Positions 19,777 through 30,195 of a stretch of 64,000 nucleotides of DNA are shown piece after piece. Where the stretch lies: assembly GCF_021352225.1 (NCBI RefSeq), contig NZ_JAAUVI010000004.1, forward strand, positions 124,001 to 188,000, given 5' to 3'. Each line of letters starts with the position of its first letter. Position 1 is the stretch's first letter. Position numbers and translations under genes: made by a program. Source of the stretch: Methylobacterium sp. C25 (GTDB lineage Bacteria > Pseudomonadota > Alphaproteobacteria > Rhizobiales > Beijerinckiaceae). The notes below the pieces were generated by a model, which was not told the DNA's origin, ran no database searches, and saw only the letters and a list, made by a program, of their open reading frames with translations.

Positions 19777-20220
19777 ATGAGCAACTTTTCTCTTCAACTC
19801 TTCTGCAACCGTATCGCCACCGCCGGCACGATCACCCGCGCCGACGTGCGAATCCTGCGGGAGGAGCGCCTCGAAGATGGCCTCGAGCACCGCGATGAGG
19901 TCGACCTGCTGCTCGCCCTCGACCGGGCCGTGACCGACAAGGACGAGACCTTCGCGGACCTGCTCGTCGCTCTGGTCGTTGACTTCGCCGTGTGGGGCGA
20001 GACCCCTCATGGCCGTATCGACGGCGAGACCGCTTCATGGCTCGTCGCCTCGATCGGCGGCCGTACCGGTCCGACACCAACCGGCGCGCGCATCGCCGTC
20101 GATCTCGTCCGCGAGGCCGAGGCCAGCGACGACGTGCTGACGGGTTTCGCACTCGAGGCCAATCGCTGGGCACGCCGGCCTGCGGCAGCGCGCTCCCGCA
20201 GCTTCGCCCTCGCAGCCTGA
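19777..20220 (+). CDS. Hypothetical protein, acidic, no recognised domain
   Basis: A 147-residue soluble protein without signal peptide or membrane segment. It is rich in Asp, Glu and Ala and looks helical, except for a basic C-terminal 15 residues. I recognise no family. The upstream 290 bases are relatively AT-rich and begin with the terminator of the previous gene, so this gene has its own promoter region. The start ATG follows GGGGGAGGCATCAAGAC, which contains a GGAGG ribosome site. Codon use is normal for the genome, so it is a genuine gene. Confidence 0.75.
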   Translation: MSNFSLQLFCNRIATAGTITRADVRILREERLEDGLEHRDEVDLLLALDRAVTDKDETFADLLVALVVDFAVWGETPHGRIDGETASWLVASIGGRTGPTPTGARIAVDLVREAEASDDVLTGFALEANRWARRPAAARSRSFALAA

Positions 20221-20261
20221 GGCCGCCAAAACCCGCTGAATTGTATTCACTTTACGACAGG

Positions 20262-20284
20262 GGCCGGCAAAGCTTTCGCCGGCC
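20262..20284. terminator. Hairpin between the hypothetical gene and pccA
   Basis: Seven-base GC arms (GGCCGGC at 20262-20268 and GCCGGCC at 20278-20284) enclose AAAGCTTTC, extending the palindrome. No T run follows, so it may be a weak terminator or an RNA structure in the pccA leader. Confidence 0.45.
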
Positions 20285-20365
20285 GAGCAAGTGCTTTATC
20301 GGAATGCGGCCCGGCCCCGTCCGGGTCTCCGCACGACGACACTTCCTCCCAAAACGCGGCCTGTG

Positions 20366-22369
<2,004 letters not shown>

Positions 22370-22395
22370 GCGAGGCCTCGCCTTAAGGGGCAGCC

Positions 22396-22734
22396 ATGTC
22401 GGATGCCGCCCGGAACGAGCAGACAAAGCTTCTCGCCACCGGGCTGAACAATATCGGCGTGGCTTTCGTGGTGATCGGCGTCGTGACGCCGATCACGGCG
22501 GCCAGCTTCGGTGTCGCAAGCGCTCCGCACTTCAGCTGGAGCACGGGCGGGTTCTCCGTGATTTGGCCTACATTGGATAGGCAGACGCGTCCTGCGGAGC
22601 CTCAGGCCATGAATTCCGGCCAGATCTTCGTCACCTTCGTCATCCCCGCCTTCGTCCTGACGGCGGCTTATCTCGCCATGCTCGCAAACGAGCGGGCCGT
22701 GAAGCGCAGCGAGCGCACACCGCCGGGCGAGTAA
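22396..22734 (+). CDS. Small two-span membrane protein of unknown function
   Basis: A 112-residue protein with two hydrophobic segments, about residues 20-42 and 79-97, separated by a polar loop. The N-terminal sequence NEQTKLLATGLNNIGVAF resembles a recurring family of tiny alphaproteobacterial membrane proteins, but I cannot name it. ATG 22396 follows AAGGGG at good spacing. It lies 26 bases after pccA and may be co-transcribed with it. Confidence 0.7.
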   Translation: MSDAARNEQTKLLATGLNNIGVAFVVIGVVTPITAASFGVASAPHFSWSTGGFSVIWPTLDRQTRPAEPQAMNSGQIFVTFVIPAFVLTAAYLAMLANERAVKRSERTPPGE

Positions 22735-22737
22735 GCC

Positions 22738-23532
22738 TCACAGCCGCTCGATCATCGCCATCGCGGCTGCAGGGTTTCGTGCCTTCGCGCCCGAGATGAA
22801 GAAGGCGAAGACGTCACGCCTTTGCTTCTTCGGTTTGTCGCCGCTCAGCGTCGGCAAGTCGTCGGGCACACCGCCATCGGCATAAGTCTTCAGCCGCTTG
22901 GCCCAGGCATCGAGGTCATCCGCCGAATAGCCCGTCTCGATGTCCCGGCTGCGCTGCAGCCTGAGATAGACGAAGTCCGCCGTGACGTCGGCGATGGTCG
23001 GGTGATCGGGATCGTCGAGCACGACCTGTGCGACATCGGCCTCGGCCTCGCGCAACAGGGTCACGAAGGCCGGGTCGGCGAAACTCTCGTGGCCCGCCTC
23101 GATCACGTGACGCAGCGTTTTCCCTTCACGCTTGGCCGGCAGCAGCTTCAGGAAGGCCGCGATGTCGTCGCGGTCGAATTTTTTCGTGGCCGGAAGCTGC
23201 CAGAGGATCGGGCCGAGCCGGTCGCCCATCTCCGTCGGACCCGTATCGAGGAATCGCGCGATGGACTCCGCGCCCTCGGCGAGGACACGTCGGCTCGTGG
23301 TGAAGCGTGAGGCCTTCACCGAAAACTGGAAGTTATCGGGCGTATCGCCGGCCCACTTGCGAAACGTCTCCGGTGTCTGCCCGCGATAGAAGGTTCCGTT
23401 GATCTCGATCGCGGTCAGGCGCTCCGCCATGTAGGCGAGCTCCTTCGTCTTCGGCAGTTCCTTCGGATAGAAGCCGCCGCGCCAGTCTTCGAAGGTCCAG
23501 CCGCCGACGCCGACGCGGATCGTGCCGGCCAT
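22738..23532 (-). CDS. DUF72 family protein (YecE-like TIM-barrel)
   Basis: A 264-residue protein of the DUF72 family. The N-terminus GVGGWTFEDWRGGFYP and the following EINGTFY segment are diagnostic, and the central FSVKASRF stretch also fits. The fold is a TIM barrel; the activity is not established. The start ATG 23532 is where family similarity begins; the frame is open far upstream over the divergent AIG2-like gene, but that stretch reads as non-coding. Confidence 0.9.
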   Translation of the reverse strand: MAGTIRVGVGGWTFEDWRGGFYPKELPKTKELAYMAERLTAIEINGTFYRGQTPETFRKWAGDTPDNFQFSVKASRFTTSRRVLAEGAESIARFLDTGPTEMGDRLGPILWQLPATKKFDRDDIAAFLKLLPAKREGKTLRHVIEAGHESFADPAFVTLLREAEADVAQVVLDDPDHPTIADVTADFVYLRLQRSRDIETGYSADDLDAWAKRLKTYADGGVPDDLPTLSGDKPKKQRRDVFAFFISGAKARNPAAAMAMIERL

Positions 23533-23685
23533 CAGCGGACGGGTCCCAGATCGGTCGGGAGCGACGAATGGCGCATTGGCAAGCCTCGTGCAGGTATTTG
23601 CGCGCCCGGACCGGGCGACACCGTTACTGTACAGGACCGCTCGCTCCTTCGTACAGCGGCCCTCAGACCTCAGCCAAAGCCCGCG

Positions 23686-24117
23686 ATGCCACTCTACTTC
23701 GCCTACGGAGCCAACATGGATGCGGCCGCGATGGCCGCGCGCTGCCCGCAATCCCGGCTGGTCGGGGGAGGGCGGCTCAACGGGCACCGCTTCATCATCA
23801 TGAAGGAGGGCTACGCCTCGGTGATCCGCGCACGCGGCTCCACCGTCTGGGGCGTGCTCTGGGACCTCTCGCTTGCGGACGTCCCGGCGCTCGACCGTTA
23901 CGAGGGCGTGGCGGGCGGCCTTTACGTCAAGGCGAGCCAGCCAATCACGACGCCGGGCGGCGTGAAGCGCGCACTGATCTATTTCGGCCGCAGCACCGCC
24001 CCCGGCATCCCGCGGCCGGGTTATCTGGATGACGTACTCGCGGCAGCGCAGGCCGCGCAATTGCCAGGACCATACGTTCAGGAGATGCGCGGGTGGCTGC
24101 GGCGGGCGCGGGCCTGA
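23686..24117 (+). CDS. Gamma-glutamylcyclotransferase-like (AIG2) protein
   Basis: A 143-residue protein with the GGCT/AIG2 fold signature: the N-terminal LYFAYGANM substrate loop and the DRYEGV motif. The family releases 5-oxoproline from gamma-glutamyl compounds, for example in glutathione turnover, although many small members have unknown substrates. It is divergent from the DUF72 gene and followed by a repeat element. Confidence 0.85.
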   Translation: MPLYFAYGANMDAAAMAARCPQSRLVGGGRLNGHRFIIMKEGYASVIRARGSTVWGVLWDLSLADVPALDRYEGVAGGLYVKASQPITTPGGVKRALIYFGRSTAPGIPRPGYLDDVLAAAQAAQLPGPYVQEMRGWLRRARA

Positions 24118-24144
24118 CGGCCGCGTAGCCCGCGCGAGATCATG

Positions 24145-24250
24145 CTGCGTTTTGATTGAAGCGATCAAAACGCAGAAAACATGATCGATTCAATGAGTTA
24201 GAGCATGCTTTGCGCGAAAAATCCGTGTCCACTTTTTCGCAGCATGCTCT
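24145..24250. repeat. Composite intergenic palindromic repeat
   Basis: Two hairpins in tandem. The first has 12-base arms CTGCGTTTTGAT (24145-24156) and ATCAAAACGCAG (24164-24175). The second has AGAGCATGCT (24200-24209) pairing with AGCATGCTCT (24241-24250), reinforced by GCGAAAAA (24214-24221) and TTTTTCGC (24233-24240). The block is AT-richer than the surroundings and resembles repeats scattered in Hyphomicrobiales genomes. It ends just before the acylphosphatase ribosome site. Confidence 0.8.
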
Positions 24251-24279
24251 AGGTGGACGGTGAGAAACGGAGCAGCCCA

Positions 24280-24558
24280 TTGAGCGAGACCAAGTCGATC
24301 CATGTGGTCATCCGCGGCCGCGTCCAGGGCGTCTTCTACCGGAAGTGGACGCAGGAGCGCGCACGCCACCACGGGATCGTCGGCTGGGTGCGCAACCGCG
24401 AGGATGGCGCCGTCGAAGGCGTTTTCTCCGGTCCGGCGGAGGCCGTCGACGCGCTCGTCGCCGAATGCCGCGACGGGCCACCGGCAGCGCGCGTCGAGGG
24501 CATCGACATCACCGCGGCAGACTCAGTCCAGGGCTGCGACTTCGAGGTGACCCATTGA
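24280..24558 (+). CDS. acyP: Acylphosphatase
   Basis: A 92-residue enzyme that hydrolyses carboxyl-phosphate bonds such as those of acetyl phosphate or carbamoyl phosphate. The catalytic Arg (R21) lies in RVQGVFYRKW and the catalytic Asn (N39) in GWVRNREDG, both in the expected places. The start is TTG 24280, because GGAG lies seven bases upstream and the resulting length fits the family. An in-frame GTG at 24253 sits at the edge of the repeat without a ribosome site. Confidence 0.92.
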   Translation: MSETKSIHVVIRGRVQGVFYRKWTQERARHHGIVGWVRNREDGAVEGVFSGPAEAVDALVAECRDGPPAARVEGIDITAADSVQGCDFEVTH

Positions 24559-24660
24559 GCCGCAATCGCGAATCTCGCCCGCAGGGCTTGCCGCGCCGCG
24601 GCGCGCTCTGTAGCCGCCAGACCATGAGCCCTCCCGCCGGATCCGGGGCCGCCCGACGTC

Positions 24661-25374
24661 ATGCCTGATCTCAGAGCCTTCTCGCCCCTCGACCTCGTCG
24701 GGCTGGTCTTCTTCGTCGGGGCCTGGTTGACCTACGGCTACGCGGTGCAGAGCCGGAAGGGTCACCGCAGCCTGAGCCGGATCATGCATGGCCAGCGCCG
24801 GATCTGGGCCGAGCAGTTGATCGGACGCGATAATCGTGTGGTCGACACCACCATCAACGCCTCCCTCCAGAACGGCACCGCCTTCTTCGCCTCGACCTCG
24901 CTGATCGCGCTCGGCTCGGTGCTGACCCTGTCGCGCTCGAGCGACGACGTGCTCAGCCTGTTCGGCTCGCTGCCATTCGGCGTCGCGACGACGCGGGCGA
25001 CCTGGGAGGTGAAGGTCGCCGGGCTCGCGATCGTGTTTGTCTACGCCTTCTTCAAATTCTCCTGGGCCTACCGGCTGTTCAATTACGGCGCGATCCTGAT
25101 CGGCGCGGTGCCGCCGAAAGGCACTGGCGTCGACTACGAGACGATGCAGAAGGCAGCGCATCGCGCAGCAGCCATGAACATCGCCGCCGGCAACCACTTC
25201 GACCGGGGCCAGCGGGCCTTCTTCTTCGCGCTGGCGTATCTCGGCTGGTTCGTCAGCGCTCCGGTCCTGATCGCTTCCACCGCCGCCTGCGTCTTCGTGA
25301 TGTGGCGCCGGCAATTCTCCTCCGAGATCCGTGCCGCCCTGCTTGCCGACGAGGAGACCCGCGATGGCCGATGA
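24661..25374 (+). CDS. DUF599 family membrane protein
   Basis: A 237-residue protein with about four membrane segments (near 10-28, 70-90, 115-135 and 190-220). It shows DUF599 hallmarks including an N-terminal GAWLTYGY and a central NGTAFFASTSL helix. The function is unknown. The 3' end overlaps the start of the DUF3253 gene by 11 bases, indicating coupling. Confidence 0.87.
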   Translation: MPDLRAFSPLDLVGLVFFVGAWLTYGYAVQSRKGHRSLSRIMHGQRRIWAEQLIGRDNRVVDTTINASLQNGTAFFASTSLIALGSVLTLSRSSDDVLSLFGSLPFGVATTRATWEVKVAGLAIVFVYAFFKFSWAYRLFNYGAILIGAVPPKGTGVDYETMQKAAHRAAAMNIAAGNHFDRGQRAFFFALAYLGWFVSAPVLIASTAACVFVMWRRQFSSEIRAALLADEETRDGR

Positions 25375-25630
25375 GGCCGTGATCGAGAAGACGATGCTCG
25401 ACCTCGTCGTCGAGCGCGGACCGGGCAAGACCTGCTGCCCCTCTGAGGTCGCCCGCGCCATCGGCGGCCCGCATCCCGACGGCTGGGGGCCGCTGATGCA
25501 GCCGATACGACGCGTCGCCGTGCGGCTGACCAAGGAGGGCCGCATCGCCATCCTGCGCAAGGGCAAACCGGTGGCCGATCCCGACGACTTTCGCGGGATC
25601 TACCGGTTGGGTCCGTCGAGCCTCACCTAG
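25364..25630 (+). CDS. DUF3253 family small protein
   Basis: An 88-residue protein resembling a winged-helix domain, with the family-like segment CPSEVARAIGG near residues 25-35 and KEGRI near residues 57-61. The role is unknown. The start ATG 25364 lies within the end of the DUF599 gene and follows GGAGACC. Its 3' end overlaps the end of the convergent hdeD gene by 8 bases. Confidence 0.85.
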   Translation: MADEAVIEKTMLDLVVERGPGKTCCPSEVARAIGGPHPDGWGPLMQPIRRVAVRLTKEGRIAILRKGKPVADPDDFRGIYRLGPSSLT

Positions 25631-26240
25631 ACGACGCGTAGCGGCCGCGCAGGTTGAAGGCGAGGAACAGCAGCATGACGCCGAAGGCGAGGCTGTAGGC
25701 ACCCATCCAAAAGGCCAGCACGATCGCCGACATGCCGGGATTGATCGCCAGTGCCAGCCCGAACAGGATCGAGATCACGCCACCGAGCCCGAGCCACCAG
25801 CGGCCGTAATGGAGATGCAGCCTGAAGGCGGCAGCGATCATCAGGGCGCCCGTCACGAGGGCCCAGGTGGCGACCAGCAGCACGAAGGCCCAGATCGCCG
25901 CCGCCGGGATCAAGGCCGCAGCGAGCCCGACGACGATGTCGACGATCCCTTCCAGCAGCAGAAATCCGTAGCGCTCGTGCTTCTGAGCCGCCCGGATCGC
26001 CGAGGCGATCGTCCAGCCGCCATCGACCAGCATGTAGGCCGCGAAGTACAGCGCCAATGCGAGCAAGAAAGCCTGCGGAGCCGCAAAGGCGAGAACGCCG
26101 AACAGGATGGCGAAGACGCCTCGCAGCGCCACGAGCCACCAGTTCCGCGCAAGAACCGCACTCATCGCGTCGAGCCTGGCGACGCCAGCGAGCGGAGTGT
26201 TGGAAGAACCTATCGGTGGTACGGCGGTCGAATTGGCCAT
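25623..26240 (-). CDS. HdeD family (DUF308) membrane protein
   Basis: A 205-residue inner-membrane protein with six predicted hydrophobic segments after an approximately 30-residue cytoplasmic N-terminus. It has the HdeD-type repeats NWWLVALRGVFAILFG and RWWLGLGGVISILFG. HdeD proteins are linked to acid resistance in E. coli, but the mechanism is unclear. ATG 26240 is chosen because AGGAGG lies five bases upstream. Confidence 0.87.
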   Translation of the reverse strand: MANSTAVPPIGSSNTPLAGVARLDAMSAVLARNWWLVALRGVFAILFGVLAFAAPQAFLLALALYFAAYMLVDGGWTIASAIRAAQKHERYGFLLLEGIVDIVVGLAAALIPAAAIWAFVLLVATWALVTGALMIAAAFRLHLHYGRWWLGLGGVISILFGLALAINPGMSAIVLAFWMGAYSLAFGVMLLFLAFNLRGRYASSR

Positions 26241-26318
26241 CACAGCCTCCTGCCGTCCTGCTGGCGGCGCGACGTTCGTCGCGAAGCGAACGCTGCGCCG
26301 GCAAAAGCGTTCCCCTCC

Positions 26319-27512
26319 TCAGGCGGCCTCCAGCGTCCTGCAGCTCATCCGCCGCAGGGCGGCTTCCGCATCGGCAGCCCCGGGAGCGCCCATGAAGACC
26401 TCCTGGAGACGCGCACCCGTCTGCGGTCGATAGGCCTCGCGCGGCAGCGCCGGCATGGCTCCGTCGTAATACGAGGCGAACATCTCGGCAAAGGCGTCGT
26501 AATCGAGCGCGCTGACCTCGAGCTTCAGGTCGATCCGGCAGGGGCGCACCATGGCGGGATCCAGCGCCGCGACGTGGTTCGTCGTGATGATCGTGATCAG
26601 CCCGTGCGGCGTGGCAAGTCCGTCCAGCGTGTTGAGCACGCCGTGCAGCAGGGCCTTCGCATCGCCGATAGTGCCAGGCACAGGCGCGGTCTCGCCAGCC
26701 TCGCGCTTCAGCGAGCCAAGCGTGTCGATGTCCTCGATGGCCAGGATCCCGTTCTTGAAGCGGCCGATCTCCGGCCCGAGCGCGACGAGCCGGTCGACGC
26801 AGTAGAGGTCGCGGTTGAAGTGGCTGGCAATGGCCTGGATCAGGCTCGACTTGCCGGTGCCGGGCTCGCCGTGCAGCAGGATGACGAGCTTGTAGGTCAG
26901 CCCGCGCCGCCGGTACCACTCCTCGTTGGCGAGGAACCAGCGTACCTTCTCGATGAGTTCGGCTTTCATCGCGCCATTGGCGAAGACGGTTTCGATCGGC
27001 CGCTTGGCCCGGCGGATCGCCTGCCAGCCGCTGGTCGAGCGATGGTGAATGTCGATGGTGCCGCGATCCTGCATCGCGTCGTCGAGCGCCTCGTCGAGGA
27101 AGCGACGAATAGCGGTGCGATCGCGGGTCAGGAAGGCGAGGGTGAGCACCTCCACGACCTGGAACGTCTTGGCGTTCTCGTCGATCCGCAGGTTGTACCA
27201 GATCCACGTGCCCTGCCAGCGGGCGATGCCGGAGCCGTAGCCGACGGTGAGCGCATTGTCCTCGGTGACGCTGTAGCTGCGGCCCCAGGCATGCAGGCGA
27301 TGACGCGCGATGAGCCCGGTCAGGCGCTCGACGGAGGCACCGTTGGAGCGCGCCGTCAGCGTCGAGAAAATCTGGCTGCCGATGAAGGCTTTCAGGCCGG
27401 CGGCGAGCCGGGTCGCCTGCAGAGCGAGAAAGGCGGCGATCGTCGTACCGATGCCGGCAACGAGAAGCTGGTTCGTCGAGAGCGCGGTGAGTTGGCTGAC
27501 GAGATCGGTCAT
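26319..27512 (-). CDS. BCS1-like AAA ATPase with N-terminal membrane anchor
   Basis: A 397-residue protein. Residues 15-33 form a membrane segment. Residues 40-190 correspond to the BCS1-specific middle domain. The AAA domain carries Walker A GEPGTGKS (215-222), Walker B ILAIEDID (256-263) and a later ITTNH sensor region. Mitochondrial BCS1 moves the folded Rieske protein across the inner membrane; bacterial homologues are uncharacterised and may remodel or translocate folded proteins. The start is taken as ATG 27512, which gives the BCS1-type N-terminus. Neighbours hdeD and ydcF are on the same strand. Confidence 0.85.
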   Translation of the reverse strand: MTDLVSQLTALSTNQLLVAGIGTTIAAFLALQATRLAAGLKAFIGSQIFSTLTARSNGASVERLTGLIARHRLHAWGRSYSVTEDNALTVGYGSGIARWQGTWIWYNLRIDENAKTFQVVEVLTLAFLTRDRTAIRRFLDEALDDAMQDRGTIDIHHRSTSGWQAIRRAKRPIETVFANGAMKAELIEKVRWFLANEEWYRRRGLTYKLVILLHGEPGTGKSSLIQAIASHFNRDLYCVDRLVALGPEIGRFKNGILAIEDIDTLGSLKREAGETAPVPGTIGDAKALLHGVLNTLDGLATPHGLITIITTNHVAALDPAMVRPCRIDLKLEVSALDYDAFAEMFASYYDGAMPALPREAYRPQTGARLQEVFMGAPGAADAEAALRRMSCRTLEAA

Positions 27513-27614
27513 GCCGGCCTCCGAAGAAGCGACACGGCTGGCCGGCCGGCGGGCTGCCCCTTCGATCGAGCACAGCCGCCCGAGATGGGGAGCGTCGCTC
27601 CCTAGCACCAGGGC

Positions 27615-28475
27615 TCAGGGCGACTTTTCAGGCGCGGGCATCCACGTGTCGGTGTAGCCGACGAGCTTGTAGACCACGAGGCCGATCCACTCCTTCACGG
27701 CCAGATCGAGTTCGAGCAGGCCGTCCGAGGCGAAGGTGTTGAAGCGCGTCACGTCATGCGGACCGGCAGTCCGGTAGTCGACCGGATAGGCCGTCACCGG
27801 GAAGCCAGCTTTGCGGAAGCAGCCGACGGCCCTCGGCATGTGCCAGGCCGAGGTCACGAGCAACCAGCGCTCGTCCGGCTTCGGCTGGACCAGCTCGGCG
27901 GTGAACCTCGCGTTCTCGCGCGTGTTGCGCGAGCGCTCTTCGAGGATCAAGCGATCGCGCGGTACGCCGAGGGACTCGGCGAAGCGGCCGACCGTGCCGG
28001 CTTCGGTGACCGCGTCCTCCTTAAGGCTGGCACTGCCGCCCGAGAAGACGAGCCGCGCCTGCGGATAACGCCGGGCGAGGTCGCCGAGGGCGAGTTGGCG
28101 CTCGCCCGCGTCGTTGAGCGTGAGTTGGTCGCGCTCTGCGGAGATCCCTGTCATCAGGCCGCCGCCGAGCACGACGATGCCGGTGATCGGGCGCCCGTCA
28201 TCGACAAAGGCGGGAAACCGCTCCTCCAGCGGCAGGATCGTCCAGATCGGAAGTGGCGAGAGACCGCCGGTGAGCAGCCCGAGGAAACCGAAGATCGCAA
28301 AGATCCGCCCGATCGGTGCAGCCGCCTGCGTGAACAGGAGCAGGCAGCCGAGCAGCCCGATCAGGATGAAGAAGTTCGACGGCGTGATCAGAAAGAAGAT
28401 GATCTTCGAGAGCGGGAAGAACATGACTTTTCCGGATCGTGGAGGTGAGGGCTCGGGCGAGGGGGCATTGCTCAT
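27615..28475 (-). CDS. YdcF family (DUF218) membrane protein
   Basis: A 286-residue protein with two membrane segments close to the N-terminus (about 25-45 and 50-72) and a periplasmic or cytoplasmic DUF218 domain. The domain shows the family motifs GIVVLGGG, RLVFSGGS, ERSRNTREN and LLVTSAWHMPRA, as in SanA/ElyC/YdcF proteins linked to envelope integrity and vancomycin or lysis phenotypes. An alternative start is ATG 28424, directly before the first hydrophobic stretch; the upstream region has no decisive ribosome site. Confidence 0.87.
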   Translation of the reverse strand: MSNAPSPEPSPPRSGKVMFFPLSKIIFFLITPSNFFILIGLLGCLLLFTQAAAPIGRIFAIFGFLGLLTGGLSPLPIWTILPLEERFPAFVDDGRPITGIVVLGGGLMTGISAERDQLTLNDAGERQLALGDLARRYPQARLVFSGGSASLKEDAVTEAGTVGRFAESLGVPRDRLILEERSRNTRENARFTAELVQPKPDERWLLVTSAWHMPRAVGCFRKAGFPVTAYPVDYRTAGPHDVTRFNTFASDGLLELDLAVKEWIGLVVYKLVGYTDTWMPAPEKSP

Positions 28476-28516
28476 CGCGGCATCATCCGGCGCCGCTCCC
28501 GAGCCTCGGTAAGTGC

Positions 28517-29137
28517 TCAGCTGATCGGCACCGTCAGAACGGCCGAGGCAGCCTCGCGTTGCGCGATCACCTGGAACCAGCGCACGATATGCGGGCGCTC
28601 GTCCCGTTCGAGCGGCATGTTGAGCCAGCGATGGGCCGCGCAGCCGACGGCAATGTCGGCGATGCTGAAGCTGTCGCCCGCCACGAATGCTGTGCCGGCG
28701 AGATGCCGGTCGAGCAGGGCCGCGCCCTTCTCGGTCGTGACGCGAGAGGCCTCGACGGCCTTGATGTCGCGCTGGCCCTCGGGCACCCGCATCATCTGCC
28801 AGAAGGCGTCGCGCATGCCCGGGGTGAAGGCCGTAGCTTGCCAGTCGAGCCATTGGTCGACCCGTGCGCTGGCGCGAGGATCACCAGGGAGTGCCAGCGG
28901 CGAGCCGGGCTGACGCGAGAGGTAGCGCAAGATCGCGTTCGACTCCCAGAGGGCGAAGCCGTCCTCCTCGAGCGTCGGCACCAGCCCGGTCGGGTTCATG
29001 GCGCGGTAGGCAGGCTCACTGACCACGCCATGTGCGCCGCCGGCATCGGTCCGCTCATAGGGCAGCCCGGATTCCTCCAGGCCCCAGATCGCCTTCTGCA
29101 CGTTGACGGAATTCGCCCGTCCCCACAGACGCCGCAT
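28517..29137 (-). CDS. Glutathione S-transferase family protein
   Basis: A 206-residue protein. The N-terminal thioredoxin-like domain has the GST pattern with NPTGLVPTLEEDG and the glutathione-contacting ESNAI. The C-terminal helical domain follows from about residue 85. It probably conjugates glutathione to electrophiles; the substrate is unknown. Its ATG overlaps the stop of epmB by one base (TGATG), so it is translationally coupled to the EF-P modification operon. Confidence 0.88.
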   Translation of the reverse strand: MRRLWGRANSVNVQKAIWGLEESGLPYERTDAGGAHGVVSEPAYRAMNPTGLVPTLEEDGFALWESNAILRYLSRQPGSPLALPGDPRASARVDQWLDWQATAFTPGMRDAFWQMMRVPEGQRDIKAVEASRVTTEKGAALLDRHLAGTAFVAGDSFSIADIAVGCAAHRWLNMPLERDERPHIVRWFQVIAQREAASAVLTVPIS

Positions 29138-30195
29138 CACTTGTCCTCGCTCTGGTCTTCCGGCGGATAGGCGTGCTCGAGGCCGGCCGGATCGGTGACG
29201 AGGTGACCCTCGGCACTCTCGCGCCAATAACCCGGGCCGACCGGCACCTTGCCGTGGCCGCCGGGAATATCGAGGACGTAGGTCGGCTGCGCCAGCCCGG
29301 AGAGCTTTCCGCGCAATGCTCTCATCAAGGCCTGCCCCTCGGGAAGGCTCGTGCGGAATCCGCTCGTGCCCGGCGCGAGGTCGGCATGGTGAAGGTAGTA
29401 GGGCTTGATGCGGTTCTCGACGAAGCCACGCATCAGCGCGGCGAGCGTCTCTGGGTCGTCGTTGACGCCGCGCAGCAGCACGCTCTGGCTCACCATCGGA
29501 ATGCCGGCATCAACGAGCCTGGCGATGGCGCCGCGCGCCGCCGCCGTGAATTCTTTGGGGTGGTTGGCGTGGAGCGCCACGAAGACCGCACCGGTGAAGC
29601 GCTTGAGCGCAGCGACGAGCGCTTCGCTCACCATCGAGGGGTCGACCACCGGCACGCGCGTATGGATGCGCAGCACCTTCACATGAGGGATCGCATCGAG
29701 CGCCTTGGCGATCGCCGCGAGGCGGCGCGGCGACAGAGCGAAGGGGTCGCCGCCGGTGAGCACCACCTCCCAGATGCCGGGATTGGCTGCGATGTAGGCG
29801 TAGGCGGCCGAGAGCTCAGCATCGCTCAGCGTGCCAAGTCCTTCGGGACCGACCATCTCGCGGCGGAAGCAGAACCGGCAATAGACTGGGCAGACATGGA
29901 GCGGCTTCAGGAGCACCCGGTCGGGGTAGCGATGGACGAGGCCGGGCAGGGGCTCGTGCACGGCATCGCCGATCGGGTCGGCGATCTCGCCGGGCTGAGT
30001 CTCCAGCTCCTCGGCGCGAGGGACGAACTGGCGCGCGATCGGGTCCGACGGATCGGCCGGGTCGATCAGCTCGGCGAGGTCCACCGAGAGCGAGACGGCG
30101 TAGCGCGCCGCCACGGCCTCCAGGCCGGGCAGGTCTTCGGGCCGCAACAGGCCGGCGCGGGCGAGATCGGCGGGGCTGCGCAGGGGCCGGGTCAC
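29137..30195 (-). CDS. epmB: EF-P (R)-beta-lysine biosynthesis radical SAM aminomutase (KamA/EpmB type)
   Basis: A 352-residue radical SAM, PLP-dependent enzyme that converts L-alpha-lysine to (R)-beta-lysine. The 4Fe-4S cluster motif CxxxCxxC is C102, C106, C109. The PLP lysine lies in the C-terminal DIPGGHGKVPVG. The short form without the C-terminal zinc domain of KamA fits EpmB. It starts with GTG 30195, overlapping the epmA stop by four bases, and lies opposite efp. This linkage identifies it as EpmB rather than lysine 2,3-aminomutase of lysine catabolism. Confidence 0.93.
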   Translation of the reverse strand: MTRPLRSPADLARAGLLRPEDLPGLEAVAARYAVSLSVDLAELIDPADPSDPIARQFVPRAEELETQPGEIADPIGDAVHEPLPGLVHRYPDRVLLKPLHVCPVYCRFCFRREMVGPEGLGTLSDAELSAAYAYIAANPGIWEVVLTGGDPFALSPRRLAAIAKALDAIPHVKVLRIHTRVPVVDPSMVSEALVAALKRFTGAVFVALHANHPKEFTAAARGAIARLVDAGIPMVSQSVLLRGVNDDPETLAALMRGFVENRIKPYYLHHADLAPGTSGFRTSLPEGQALMRALRGKLSGLAQPTYVLDIPGGHGKVPVGPGYWRESAEGHLVTDPAGLEHAYPPEDQSEDK

